NCBI GenBank assembly: GCA_002298125.1
Contig: DBMJ01000004.1
Span: 111,300-168,709, forward strand
DNA length: 57,410 bases
Direction: 5' to 3'
Source of the DNA: Clostridium sp. UBA701
GTDB taxonomy: Bacteria > Bacillota > Clostridia > Clostridiales > Clostridiaceae
Position 1 is the first letter of the stretch. The number at the start of each line of letters is the position of its first letter. Positions 50,341 through 57,410 of the stretch are shown here, one piece after another. Made by a program: the position numbers and the translations under genes. The notes under the pieces are model-generated. The model did no database searches, was not told where the DNA came from, and saw only the letters and a program-made list of their open reading frames with translations.

Positions 50341-51397
50341 AGAAGTGAATGTGAATGTGAAAAATAAAAAGAAAAAAATATGGATAAATGTAGGCATAAC
50401 TGCTGCCATAATAGCTTCTTGTGCTTTGATATTCTTCGGGGCATATTATGTTATGAGCGGGAATTCTTATGGTGCCTATGAAAAGTCCTTAAAGACACTC
50501 TCTACTGATATAAACAAGGCCAATGATACTACCTCTCTGCTCATGAAGGGCGATAGTATAGAGGTTGAAGCTTCAAAGACTCAGCTTAATAAGATTATTG
50601 AAGATTTACTTGCAGCAAAGGCAAAGGCTTCTGCCTTAATTCCTGGAGATAAATACCGAGCTTCTCAGGATAATTTTGTAAATGGTATTAATAGCAATGT
50701 GTACATATATAAACAGCTTCAGGTGGTTCTAAACAATCCTAATGCTAAGGATGCAGATAAGGCCCTGGAGGAACTGTTAAAGTATAGGGAAGAAACTTTA
50801 TCCTACTATAAAAAGGCATCTACATCTAAAGTTACTATATCTTTTTCTAAGGCTGCAGACAAGTATGTAACAAGCAGCTACAACTATCTTACCGCATATC
50901 TTCAGGACAAGAAGAAGGATGATTTAGTAATCAACCTTTATTCTGATTATAAGACCTCTTTGGATAAAATCCTTAGTGATTTTTTAGCCTTAAAGGTGGA
51001 TTGGTCTTCTACAGCCTCAAGGGCTCGCTTTTCAGGCTATGATAGTGTATTGTCTGAGCTAAATAAGCAGAAAAAGGAGCTTTCTTCTTTAAAGGACAAG
51101 TTACTTGCCCTTACTGTACCAGGAAAACCAGAGGACTTTAAGAAAAATATAACTGAACCAATTAAGCTGCAAACCTCTCTTCAAGCAGTGCTTGAGGATT
51201 ATGACAGCTACCTGCAAAGCTTTATATATAATCTGGATATTGAAAAATTAAAATCTGTAAGTGGTGCAATGACAGCCTCAGAGCTTCAGGAGCTCTATGG
51301 AGCTGTAGATGAAAAATATCAGAGCTTTAACAAGGACTATGACAGCTTCAGCAAGCTTTTTGATGAATTTAACTCTGCCCTTACTTCCAGAAAATAA
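50333..51397 (+). CDS. Single-pass membrane protein with large helical external domain
   Basis: A 354-residue protein of unknown function. A short, very basic N-terminus (KNKKKKIW) precedes one membrane helix (about residues 17-43); the remaining 310 residues are outside, highly charged and alpha-helical (Lys/Glu/Ser/Tyr-rich). No Cys beyond the TM helix, no lipobox. Start assigned at GTG 50333, which has only a weak GAG upstream; it overlaps the small leader ORF. Upstream of a c-di-AMP riboswitch gene, but a functional link is not shown. Confidence 0.65.
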   Translation: MDKEVNVNVKNKKKKIWINVGITAAIIASCALIFFGAYYVMSGNSYGAYEKSLKTLSTDINKANDTTSLLMKGDSIEVEASKTQLNKIIEDLLAAKAKASALIPGDKYRASQDNFVNGINSNVYIYKQLQVVLNNPNAKDADKALEELLKYREETLSYYKKASTSKVTISFSKAADKYVTSSYNYLTAYLQDKKKDDLVINLYSDYKTSLDKILSDFLALKVDWSSTASRARFSGYDSVLSELNKQKKELSSLKDKLLALTVPGKPEDFKKNITEPIKLQTSLQAVLEDYDSYLQSFIYNLDIEKLKSVSGAMTASELQELYGAVDEKYQSFNKDYDSFSKLFDEFNSALTSRK

Positions 51398-51460
51398 TAA
51401 TAATTATGAAATTTTTTCTTTCAGTATACATTATTTCTTTTATTCTGGGAATAATATCAA

Positions 51461-51565
51461 TAACCTAAGTTATGTATAACACGGGGAAACCACGTTTTTT
51501 TGGGGTGAATCGCATATGCGTAGGTTGTGCCTTTACCGAACCCGTCAGCTAACCCCGTAGGTAAA
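51461..51565 (+). ncRNA. ydaO/yuaA c-di-AMP riboswitch
   Basis: The conserved core is present: CACGGGGAAACC, GGGGTGAATCG, and CCGAACCCGTCAGCTAACC-CCGTAGG. The outer P1 can form between CCTA (51464-51467) and TAGG (51559-51562). It sits immediately before the AAAGGAG of a SleB-like hydrolase. No separate terminator hairpin is seen between aptamer and gene, so control may be by ribosome-site access. Confidence 0.93.
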
Positions 51566-51579
51566 AGGAGCGAATGCAC

Positions 51580-52110
51580 ATGAAAAAAATATGTGTTATT
51601 ATTCTCAGTTTAATGATGTATGCTGCAATGCCTGGACTTTATGCAAAGGCCTACTCTATAGAGGGAGATGTGAAAAGTCTCTACAGGGAGGAGCTTGCTT
51701 CCGTAACAGTATTTGATTCCAGCGGCAACTATGTGTATGTATCAGAGGAAGATATTAATTTAATGGCTCAAATAGTTTATGCAGAGAGCAGAAGCGAACC
51801 CTATACAGGAAAGGTGGCAGTGGCCTCTGTAATTTTAAACAGGGTAAGAGACCCAGGCTTCCCAAAGACTATTGAAGGTGTTATAAAGCAGAAAGGAGCT
51901 TTCTCTTGTCTAAAAAACGGCGAAATATCCGTAACCCCCGATGAAAGCTGTTTTAAAGCTGTATTAGAGGCATTAAAGGGAAGTGATCCCACCAACAATG
52001 CTCTGTTTTTCTATAATCCTAAGATTGCAAAGAGTCAGTGGATGAAGGATGTAGCAAAGACCAACATAAATCAGATAGGAAATCACACCTTTTTTGCAGT
52101 TAAGCGTTAA
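51580..52110 (+). CDS. SleB/CwlJ-type cell wall hydrolase
   Basis: A 176-residue exported enzyme. A signal peptide (about residues 1-25, MKKICVIILSLMMYAAMPG...AKA) precedes the Hydrolase_2 domain: NLMAQIVYAESRSEPYTGKVAVA (catalytic Glu in AESR), ILNRVRDPGFPKTI, GAFSC and ALFFYNP. SleB-family lytic enzymes cleave peptidoglycan in spore cortex or in growing wall. It lacks the N-terminal peptidoglycan-binding repeat of SleB. ATG 51580 is preferred, 9 nt after AAAGGAG; ATG 51574 is too near. Directly controlled by the c-di-AMP riboswitch, typical of wall-remodelling enzymes. Confidence 0.9.
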   Translation: MKKICVIILSLMMYAAMPGLYAKAYSIEGDVKSLYREELASVTVFDSSGNYVYVSEEDINLMAQIVYAESRSEPYTGKVAVASVILNRVRDPGFPKTIEGVIKQKGAFSCLKNGEISVTPDESCFKAVLEALKGSDPTNNALFFYNPKIAKSQWMKDVAKTNINQIGNHTFFAVKR

Positions 52111-52130
52111 TAAAGGCATACAAAATAATA

Positions 52131-52178
52131 AAGAGAGAAAAGTATATGCTTAGGTTACTTTCCTCTCTTTTTCTTTTT
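52131..52178 (+). terminator. Terminator of the hydrolase gene
   Basis: AAGAGAG-A-AAAGTA pairs with TACTTT-C-CTCTCTT (one mismatch) and is followed by TTTTCTTTTT. It lies between converging genes. Confidence 0.85.
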
Positions 52179-52185
52179 ATAATAT

Positions 52186-53046
52186 TTATTTCTTTCTACT
52201 ATCTAAATATGCTACTGCATTTAATGCTGCCACTTGACCCTCTCCAGCAGATTTCATATATTGATAAGGCTTTCCAGTACAGTCTCCTGCAGCAAAGCAG
52301 CCCTGAAGGTTTGTACTCATATCTCGATTTACCTTGATATGTCCACCCTCCTCTTCAAGTCCTGGCACTAGTTGAGAAGGTGGTACACTCTCTTTTAATA
52401 TGAAAATTCCATCAGCAGATATTTCCTGAGAGTCTAGTACTAGCTTTTGGGCCTTATCCACGCCTTCAACAGCTCTAGGTCTTCCCTTCACTACCTCAAT
52501 TGCAGGATTAAGCTCATAGGGCTCCTTATACACTGGCACATAATACACCTTTGAAGCAAGCTCACTTACAAAGTTTGCTTCTTCCTCAAAGCCCTTTCCA
52601 TAGGATACAATGACTACAGTCTTGCCCTTATATAAAGGTGCATCACAGGTGGCGCAATAACCCACACCCTTGCCCAGATACTTTTCTTCTCCTGGCAGCG
52701 GCTTGGTATACTCCATTCCAGTGGCGATTATCACAGAGGAAGCCTCATAGCTATTGTCCTTGCTCATTAAAGCAAAATAATCTCCCATGGCATAGACATT
52801 GTTTATCCTGTCTTCTACAATTTCTATATTCATCCTGTTAATATGCTCTTCAAATTTTGCCTTAAGCTCCATGCCAGTGCTCTCATATAGTCCGAGATAA
52901 TTGTTCACAAGCGGAGCTTTTTGAACCTTTGAGCTTAGTTCCTTACTCCCAAAGAGTATTATTTTCTTATTTCTTATCACTGCATTTATCGCAGCAGCAA
53001 GACCGGCAGGACCGCTTCCCACAATGGCTATATCATATCTCTCCAA
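52186..53046 (-). CDS. Flavin thioredoxin reductase lacking the NADPH motifs (FFTR-like)
   Basis: A 286-residue thioredoxin reductase-fold protein. FAD binding: IVGSGPAGLAAA (about 7-18) and CFAAGDCTGKPYQYM near the C-terminus. The redox-active pair is CATC (about 132-135). In NADPH-dependent TrxR a GGGxSA loop and HRRDxxRA follow; here the same place reads VSYGKGFEEE and YVPVYKEPY, so NADPH binding is improbable. This matches the clostridial ferredoxin-dependent flavin thioredoxin reductases. TTG start, 8 nt after AAGGAGAG. Cotranscribed after trxA. Confidence 0.85.
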   Translation of the reverse strand: MERYDIAIVGSGPAGLAAAINAVIRNKKIILFGSKELSSKVQKAPLVNNYLGLYESTGMELKAKFEEHINRMNIEIVEDRINNVYAMGDYFALMSKDNSYEASSVIIATGMEYTKPLPGEEKYLGKGVGYCATCDAPLYKGKTVVIVSYGKGFEEEANFVSELASKVYYVPVYKEPYELNPAIEVVKGRPRAVEGVDKAQKLVLDSQEISADGIFILKESVPPSQLVPGLEEEGGHIKVNRDMSTNLQGCFAAGDCTGKPYQYMKSAGEGQVAALNAVAYLDSRKK

Positions 53047-53122
53047 TTTAAATCTCTCCTTAAGGCTTATTAAGGAAGGAAAATCTCTCGACCTCCCCTC
53101 CTTTAATATTGGTGATATAGTA

Positions 53123-53440
53123 TTATAGATGCCTTACAATAGCATCCTTTATTGCATTCTTAGGTCTAAAGCCCACTAGAGTATCTACAGCATTTCCATC
53201 CTTAAAAACAATAAGGGTTGGGATGCTTGCTATTCCATATTGCTGTGAGGTTACTGGGTTTTCATCTACATTTAGCTTAAGGAATTTAACCTTGCCCTCT
53301 AGTTCGCCGCTTAGGTCTTCTATAACTGGAGCGAGCATCTTGCAAGGACCGCACCAGCTAGCCCAAAAATCTACTACAGAAACTCCTGAAGCACTCAATA
53401 CCTCATTTTTAAAATCATTATCATTTATTACCTTCACCAT
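53123..53440 (-). CDS. trxA: Thioredoxin
   Basis: A 105-residue thioredoxin with the active site FWASWCGPCK (CGPC at about 31-34), cis-Pro loop SIPTLIVF and FxxGxxVxxLVG end. ATG 53440 is preferred because AAGGAGGT lies 6 nt upstream; the longer reading adds nine residues in the leader. First gene of trxA-reductase, under a promoter at 53486-53514. Confidence 0.95.
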   Translation of the reverse strand: MVKVINDNDFKNEVLSASGVSVVDFWASWCGPCKMLAPVIEDLSGELEGKVKFLKLNVDENPVTSQQYGIASIPTLIVFKDGNAVDTLVGFRPKNAIKDAIVRHL

Positions 53441-53485
53441 AATAATACCTCCTTGCATACCCCTCATGGGTATCTGTCTATATTT

Positions 53486-53514
53486 ATTGTATTATTAATA
53501 ATAAAAACTGTCAA
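53486..53514 (-). promoter_or_regulatory. Promoter of the thioredoxin operon
   Basis: On the minus strand TTGACA (53509-53514) and TACAAT (53486-53491) are exactly 17 bp apart, 45 bp before trxA. Confidence 0.8.
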
Positions 53515-53633
53515 TAGCTAGAGACTATTAGTTACATTTTGTTTATTTTTATTATTACATTTTTATTATTATCTCCTATTATAATCTAGTCATTCTAACT
53601 TTGTGCTATAAAATAATGAATATACATAACAGC

Positions 53634-54596
53634 TTATTTTACTGCACTTCCATTCTTATCAAGTCGTGCAGCTCTAACGGTGCTTCTATATTCACTTTTG
53701 CTGTTATCATCAAAAATATTAAAGGATATGTCATAATGTTCTTCGTCTAACCTCTTTATCTCTGTAACCTCTTCAAGCACATTTCCGCTGCTGTAGAAAA
53801 ACCAGCTCAAGCCCTTGTAAGCCTGAACTGCATATATCTCTCCGCCCCTATAGTCTGAAGCCTTAGAAGGTGCAACTACCACCAGCATTACGTCCTCAGC
53901 TATCCATTCAAAATCCCTGACAGTATAATCTGGATTTTGGAGTATCTCCAGAGTCCAAGAACTGTTGTCTAAGGAATCCTGCACAAATATTTTACCGCTG
54001 TTTGTTAATTTCCCACTGTCCTTTTTACCTATAATATGTGCAGAAAGTCTTCCATCTAGTGAAGCCTCCACTGGGGAGGCTGAGGTTACATCTGTCTCAG
54101 GCTTTATAGAGGTCCTGGCAAATTTTATAGGTGAGTCGATAATGCTGCTCTTTTTAGCAGCTATATTCCCACTCTTAGTGTCCTCCATGGAAATCATATT
54201 TCTTAGACTTATTCTTCCCTGTGAATTTAGAATATCCTTCATATTGACATAGTTATTTATAGCCAGCACAAAAGCTAGCAGCAATATTACCGAAGCAGCA
54301 GTGGTATTATAAAAGACACCGTGTCTTTTAAAGTGAAATTTCAGCTTATTCCTTAGGCTGCTATTATATCTGTCTTTATCAATTCTCTCCATGACATGAG
54401 TCCTAAGCCTTTGAAAGCTCACTGGAGTGTTGAAGAAGTATTCCTTAAGTAGCTCTTCCCTAGCATTTTCCTTTTCACAAAGGGTATTACAATGAGAGCA
54501 GCAGTTAAGATGCTCACTTATTTCTTCTCCCTTATTATAGCTCAGTTCATTAGTTAAATAATCCCATATATATTTTTTAAAAGCCTTACAGTTCAT
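53634..54596 (-). CDS. zf-HC2 anti-sigma-like membrane protein, copy 2
   Basis: A 320-residue protein: N-terminal putative zinc finger (HLNCCSHC, i.e. HxxxCxxC, about residues 30-37), one membrane helix (about 98-117), and a 200-residue external domain ending in a beta-rich region (SLDGRLSAHIIGK...ARLDKNGSAVK). It resembles the 54727-55779 protein throughout. ATG 54596 is set by AGGAGGTG upstream. A terminator separates it from that gene (54691-54718), so it is also separately expressed. Confidence 0.75.
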   Translation of the reverse strand: MNCKAFKKYIWDYLTNELSYNKGEEISEHLNCCSHCNTLCEKENAREELLKEYFFNTPVSFQRLRTHVMERIDKDRYNSSLRNKLKFHFKRHGVFYNTTAASVILLLAFVLAINNYVNMKDILNSQGRISLRNMISMEDTKSGNIAAKKSSIIDSPIKFARTSIKPETDVTSASPVEASLDGRLSAHIIGKKDSGKLTNSGKIFVQDSLDNSSWTLEILQNPDYTVRDFEWIAEDVMLVVVAPSKASDYRGGEIYAVQAYKGLSWFFYSSGNVLEEVTEIKRLDEEHYDISFNIFDDNSKSEYRSTVRAARLDKNGSAVK

Positions 54597-54690
54597 ACTG
54601 CTCTCACCTCCTCTGTCCATAGAATTCTATCCTCTTAAGAGTTTTGATATATTTATATACGTAAACATTTTCATTTAGTTATGGTGCCAT

Positions 54691-54718
54691 AAAAAAAATG
54701 ACCTGTCATAGACAGGCC
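54691..54718 (-). terminator. Terminator between the two anti-sigma-like genes
   Basis: Read leftward, GGCCTGTC-TAT-GACAGGTC pairs over eight positions (one G-U) and is followed by eight T residues. Confidence 0.88.
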
Positions 54719-54726
54719 ATAAATAC

Positions 54727-55779
54727 TTATTTAGAATTTAGCTCTTGAAGCTTTTCTCCCTTTTCATTATATAGATAGTAAGGCTTGCTAAAGCTTGCAT
54801 CAAAGCCAGTTATCTTCCACTTCTCCCCATGAGATTTCATGAAAGCGTTATCGTCATAAATCAACATATTAAGCATCAGCTCATTATCCTTCTTAACTAC
54901 ATTTGTGACCTGCAGCTTATCATTGTTGCGCTCATAGACAGGTATAAAGCTTCCATCCTCAATGTTTAATAGATATAGGTCTCCACCAAAGCTTAAGGTT
55001 CCATAGGCAAGGCCATATGTCACTAGGAGATTCTTAGCATCCCACCATTCCACCTTCATAGGAGTAAACTGTTTGCTGTTTTCTGCAGCATCCTCTTTGA
55101 AGCTTACATATTTATTAGTGGCTTTGTCATAGAGCACTATATACCCTATGCCTTCCTCCTGAGCATCCTCCGATTTACCTTCCACACAAGCAGAAAGTGT
55201 TCCGTCCGAATATGACTTCCAAGGTGTATGAAAATCTGGTGCCTTATCCATACTGGTCTTTATAAGTTTCTTATTCACAATTAAATTGTTTATAGCACTG
55301 CTATCCTTCGCCTTTGCATCAGCACTTGCGTTTTCCTCAGGAGCACCTGCAAATTTTACCCCGTTGTCCTTACTTTGATCTTGATTTTGTACTATTGTAG
55401 TTTTAGGATTTAGCTTAAAATAATCTCTATCCTGTAGTATTATAGGGGCAATAACAACTATAGCAAGAAACAAACAAGCTGCAGTAAGGTATCTTCCGCT
55501 ATTTGTTCTAAAGCTGTAATATAGCTTTTTCTTACCTGGGTTTTTGTATTTAGCTTTATCAATATTCTTCATAACGCTATCTGAAATTCTGTTTAAGGAT
55601 ACACCATCAAGTTCAAAATAATCCCTAAAGGCATCCTCCCCACTGCATTCCTGCTTATAAATAGTACTGCACTTTTCACACTGCATAAGATGTCTGTCCA
55701 TAGCTAATTTTAAATCATAGGAAATACCACCCTCCATGTACTCCTGCATTCTACTGCGAAAAGTATTGCAATTCATCAT
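54727..55779 (-). CDS. zf-HC2 anti-sigma-like membrane protein, copy 1
   Basis: A 350-residue protein: zinc-binding anti-sigma motif HLMQCEKC (HxxxCxxC, about residues 30-37), one membrane helix (about 95-113), and an external domain of about 230 residues with the SDGTLSACVEGK pattern also found in the neighbouring paralogue. Its start overlaps the sigma stop (ATGA), the usual arrangement of a cognate anti-sigma factor. It would hold the sigma factor inactive at the membrane until an external signal arrives. Confidence 0.85.
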   Translation of the reverse strand: MMNCNTFRSRMQEYMEGGISYDLKLAMDRHLMQCEKCSTIYKQECSGEDAFRDYFELDGVSLNRISDSVMKNIDKAKYKNPGKKKLYYSFRTNSGRYLTAACLFLAIVVIAPIILQDRDYFKLNPKTTIVQNQDQSKDNGVKFAGAPEENASADAKAKDSSAINNLIVNKKLIKTSMDKAPDFHTPWKSYSDGTLSACVEGKSEDAQEEGIGYIVLYDKATNKYVSFKEDAAENSKQFTPMKVEWWDAKNLLVTYGLAYGTLSFGGDLYLLNIEDGSFIPVYERNNDKLQVTNVVKKDNELMLNMLIYDDNAFMKSHGEKWKITGFDASFSKPYYLYNEKGEKLQELNSK

Positions 55780-56327
55780 TTACACCTCTTTTCCTTAACT
55801 ATAAGGTAATCTCTGAAGCGATCTCGTATTTTATAATATCTTCTTTTTACGGAGGATTCACTCATATCCATTATCACTGCTATATCGCAAAAGGTCATGG
55901 AATCCTCTGAGTATTTAAGGGTTATTATGTGTCTATCTATATCACTAAGATTTGTCAAAAAGCCTTCTACTATTCCTCTAGTCTCCATAAACTCCATATG
56001 CTCCTCTGGTGAGACCTCCCGTGAGACAAGCACCACGTCCTCTAGATTGGATTCATATACCCTTTTATATTTTCTTATGTAATCAATACATTTATTTCTG
56101 GATATTTGAAGCAGCCAATTGGAGAACTTATAATCCTTGTTATAGGTATAAAGCTTATTATATACAGTTATAAAGACCTCTTGGGCAATATCCTCTGCAG
56201 CTTCTCTATCCTTTATTATGTTATATACAAATTTAAGAACCATAAGCTCATATTTATTAAGAAGGATGTTAAAGCTGTCTATATTTCCATTTAACACCTC
56301 TTGTATAAGCTTTATATCTTCATCCAT
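55776..56327 (-). CDS. ECF-type RNA polymerase sigma factor
   Basis: A 183-residue ECF sigma factor. Region 2 (YELMVLKFVYNIIKD, DIAQEVFITVYNKL, KFSNWLLQISRNKCIDYIRK) is followed by region 4 (IITLKYSEDSMTFCDIAVIMDMSESSVKRRYYKIRDR). ATG 56327 (MDEDIKLI) is preferred with GGGGTG upstream; the longer in-frame reading adds 18 residues of hydrophobic character. It forms a two-gene unit with the zf-HC2 protein. Confidence 0.88.
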   Translation of the reverse strand: MDEDIKLIQEVLNGNIDSFNILLNKYELMVLKFVYNIIKDREAAEDIAQEVFITVYNKLYTYNKDYKFSNWLLQISRNKCIDYIRKYKRVYESNLEDVVLVSREVSPEEHMEFMETRGIVEGFLTNLSDIDRHIITLKYSEDSMTFCDIAVIMDMSESSVKRRYYKIRDRFRDYLIVKEKRCK

Positions 56328-56427
56328 ACCCCACACCCCATTCAAATATAAGATGAATAATTTCTTTATTATGGTTTTCAACTATTAATACGAACTTCTG
56401 CATCAATAGTTACTCTACTTTAAAATT

Positions 56428-57156
56428 TTACTTTAATAATTCTTTAAATTCCAAAGCTTCCCTCACGTTTGCAAAATCATTTTCCTTTGCAGCCACACTT
56501 TTAACACTAGCATCTAATTCTATAGCCTTCTTTAAAAACCTTACAGTGTTTTCCACATCACCTTTTCTGCCATAGATAGAAGCCTTGCCGTAATAGCTCC
56601 ATACATAGTCCTCTAGCTCCAAGGCTTTGTCATACCATGTAAGAGCCTCCTCATAATGGCCAAATAGCTCGTAGGCTAATGCCTTATTAAACCTTCCATA
56701 AGCAAAATCTGGCTTTAATTCTAGGGCTCTATCTATCTCTGCCATACCCTCCACAAACTGATTTCTATATTTGTAGCAGATAGCTATGCCTTTAACGCTG
56801 TGTGCACTATAAAAGCTGTCATCCTCTTTTATTATGTCATCACACAGCTTTATTGCCTTTTCATATTCACTATTATGAAAAGCCTTGTAGGCTTCATCAT
56901 ATCTACTTTCAAGCTCTTTTTTCTTTTCTTCCTTTTTCGCTTCCTCTGCTGCAGCCTTTTCCTGAGCCTCTTTAGCCTTTTTTTCCTCTTGCTTTTGCAG
57001 TGCAATCTGCTTTTCCTCATTGGCCTTTTTTGTCTGATAATTGTCCCAGCCTGCCTTAGCCACAATGGCTATTCCTATTACACTTAGGACAATAAATATT
57101 ATTACCTTTTTTCTTAAGGATACATTCTTAAAAAACATAATTTCTTTTCCAAACAT
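56428..57156 (-). CDS. Membrane-anchored TPR protein with coiled coil
   Basis: A 242-residue protein: a membrane helix (about residues 15-34), an Ala/Glu/Lys-rich coiled coil (about 40-85) and three to four tetratricopeptide repeats (about 86-225; AYKAFHNSEYEKAIKLCDDII, FAYGRFNKALAYELFGHYEEALTWYD, WSYYGKASIYGRKGDVENTV). TPRs mediate protein-protein contacts. ATG 57156 is chosen because AAGGAGAG lies 7 nt upstream. Single gene, partner unknown. Confidence 0.8.
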   Translation of the reverse strand: MFGKEIMFFKNVSLRKKVIIFIVLSVIGIAIVAKAGWDNYQTKKANEEKQIALQKQEEKKAKEAQEKAAAEEAKKEEKKKELESRYDEAYKAFHNSEYEKAIKLCDDIIKEDDSFYSAHSVKGIAICYKYRNQFVEGMAEIDRALELKPDFAYGRFNKALAYELFGHYEEALTWYDKALELEDYVWSYYGKASIYGRKGDVENTVRFLKKAIELDASVKSVAAKENDFANVREALEFKELLK

Positions 57157-57333
57157 AATTTTTCTCTCCTTGTACGTAAATAAGGATTTGTTTTGATAAT
57201 AGTATAGCATATGTGTGAAAATCTGTATAAATAAATTTAAACTTATGAATAAGTAATAGATATGAATAAGTAATAGATAAGAGGGAATAGTTAAGAAGTA
57301 TAATTGAAAATTCACTATAATTTGAGGTAAACA

Positions 57334-57410
57334 ATGAAGGATAGCGAGTTAATTAAGCAGTCTGTAGCCTTTTCTGTTTCTATTATTGAGAGTGTGAAAT
57401 TTTTTCTGTA
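57334..57410 (+). CDS. Partial ORF running off the window, possibly four-helix-bundle protein
   Basis: ATG 57334 follows GAGGT by 5 nt and stays open to the window end (25 codons, MKDSELIKQSVAFSV...). The hydrophobic/charged pattern resembles the N-terminus of four-helix-bundle (IVP/S23) proteins such as the one at 34344-34706, but 25 residues are too few for a firm call. Confidence 0.4.
   Translation, partial: MKDSELIKQSVAFSVSIIESVKFFL

Overview
The window is low-GC, dense Firmicute DNA with strong AGGAGG-type ribosome sites, sigma-A-like promoters (TTGACA-17-TATAAT) and many hairpin/T-run terminators. A ferredoxin-dependent 2-oxoacid oxidoreductase with phosphotransbutyrylase and butyrate kinases, a SleB-type hydrolase, a T-box argS, a glmS ribozyme and a ydaO riboswitch together point to an anaerobic, amino-acid-fermenting Clostridium or close relative. 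No rRNA, tRNA or CRISPR was seen.

Layout. 0-5.9 kb: short tyrosine recombinase, HelD-type ATPase, ROK glucokinase, ClC antiporter; two identical 43-bp terminator hairpins flank helD. 6-10.4 kb: ECF-sigma operon with two membrane proteins, then a P-type ATPase. 10.5-21.8 kb: one long leftward chemotaxis/signalling operon (cheY-cheA-cheW-mcp-cheR-cheB, PAS kinase, receiver protein, HisKA kinase, PAS-GGDEF-EAL protein), with a divergent TetR gene and a second receiver gene; TetR-like palindromes lie on both sides of the shared promoter region. 23-27 kb: zinc-ribbon protein, a relic of a NifX-like gene, a chemoreceptor, a second short recombinase preceded by a perfect 38-bp palindrome, and the intact NifX-like gene. 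27-33 kb: DUF1232 protein, lgt, T-box argS, OhrR-like MarR regulator, another chemoreceptor. 33.4-34.7 kb: an arsenite methyltransferase gene with an in-frame TGA at a conserved cysteine position and a hairpin fitting a bacterial SECIS, so a probable selenoprotein, plus a four-helix-bundle protein. 35-49.3 kb: a 37-unit heptamer array, glmS with its ribozyme, glmM, a 2-oxoacid oxidoreductase operon, a P-loop ATPase, buk-ptb-buk, an FAD enzyme, and cdaR-cdaA. 49.4-57.4 kb: BON-domain protein, an unknown membrane protein, a c-di-AMP riboswitch with a SleB-like hydrolase, thioredoxin with an unusual reductase, an ECF sigma with two zf-HC2 anti-sigma-like proteins, and a TPR protein.

How the genes work together. 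Branched-chain 2-oxoacids can be oxidised to acyl-CoA with reduced ferredoxin, converted to acyl phosphate by Ptb, and cashed in for ATP by butyrate kinase. Reduced ferredoxin may also feed the flavin thioredoxin reductase, which lacks recognisable NADPH motifs. CdaA/CdaR, GlmM/GlmS, the c-di-AMP riboswitch and the SleB-like enzyme form a cell-wall/second-messenger theme. The signalling operon joins chemotaxis to c-di-GMP turnover under a likely TetR-controlled promoter.

The strongest candidate novelty is the Sec-type ArsM (TGA at 33535-33537). Next come the recombinase-associated structures at 23.6-26.6 kb and 0-3.1 kb.
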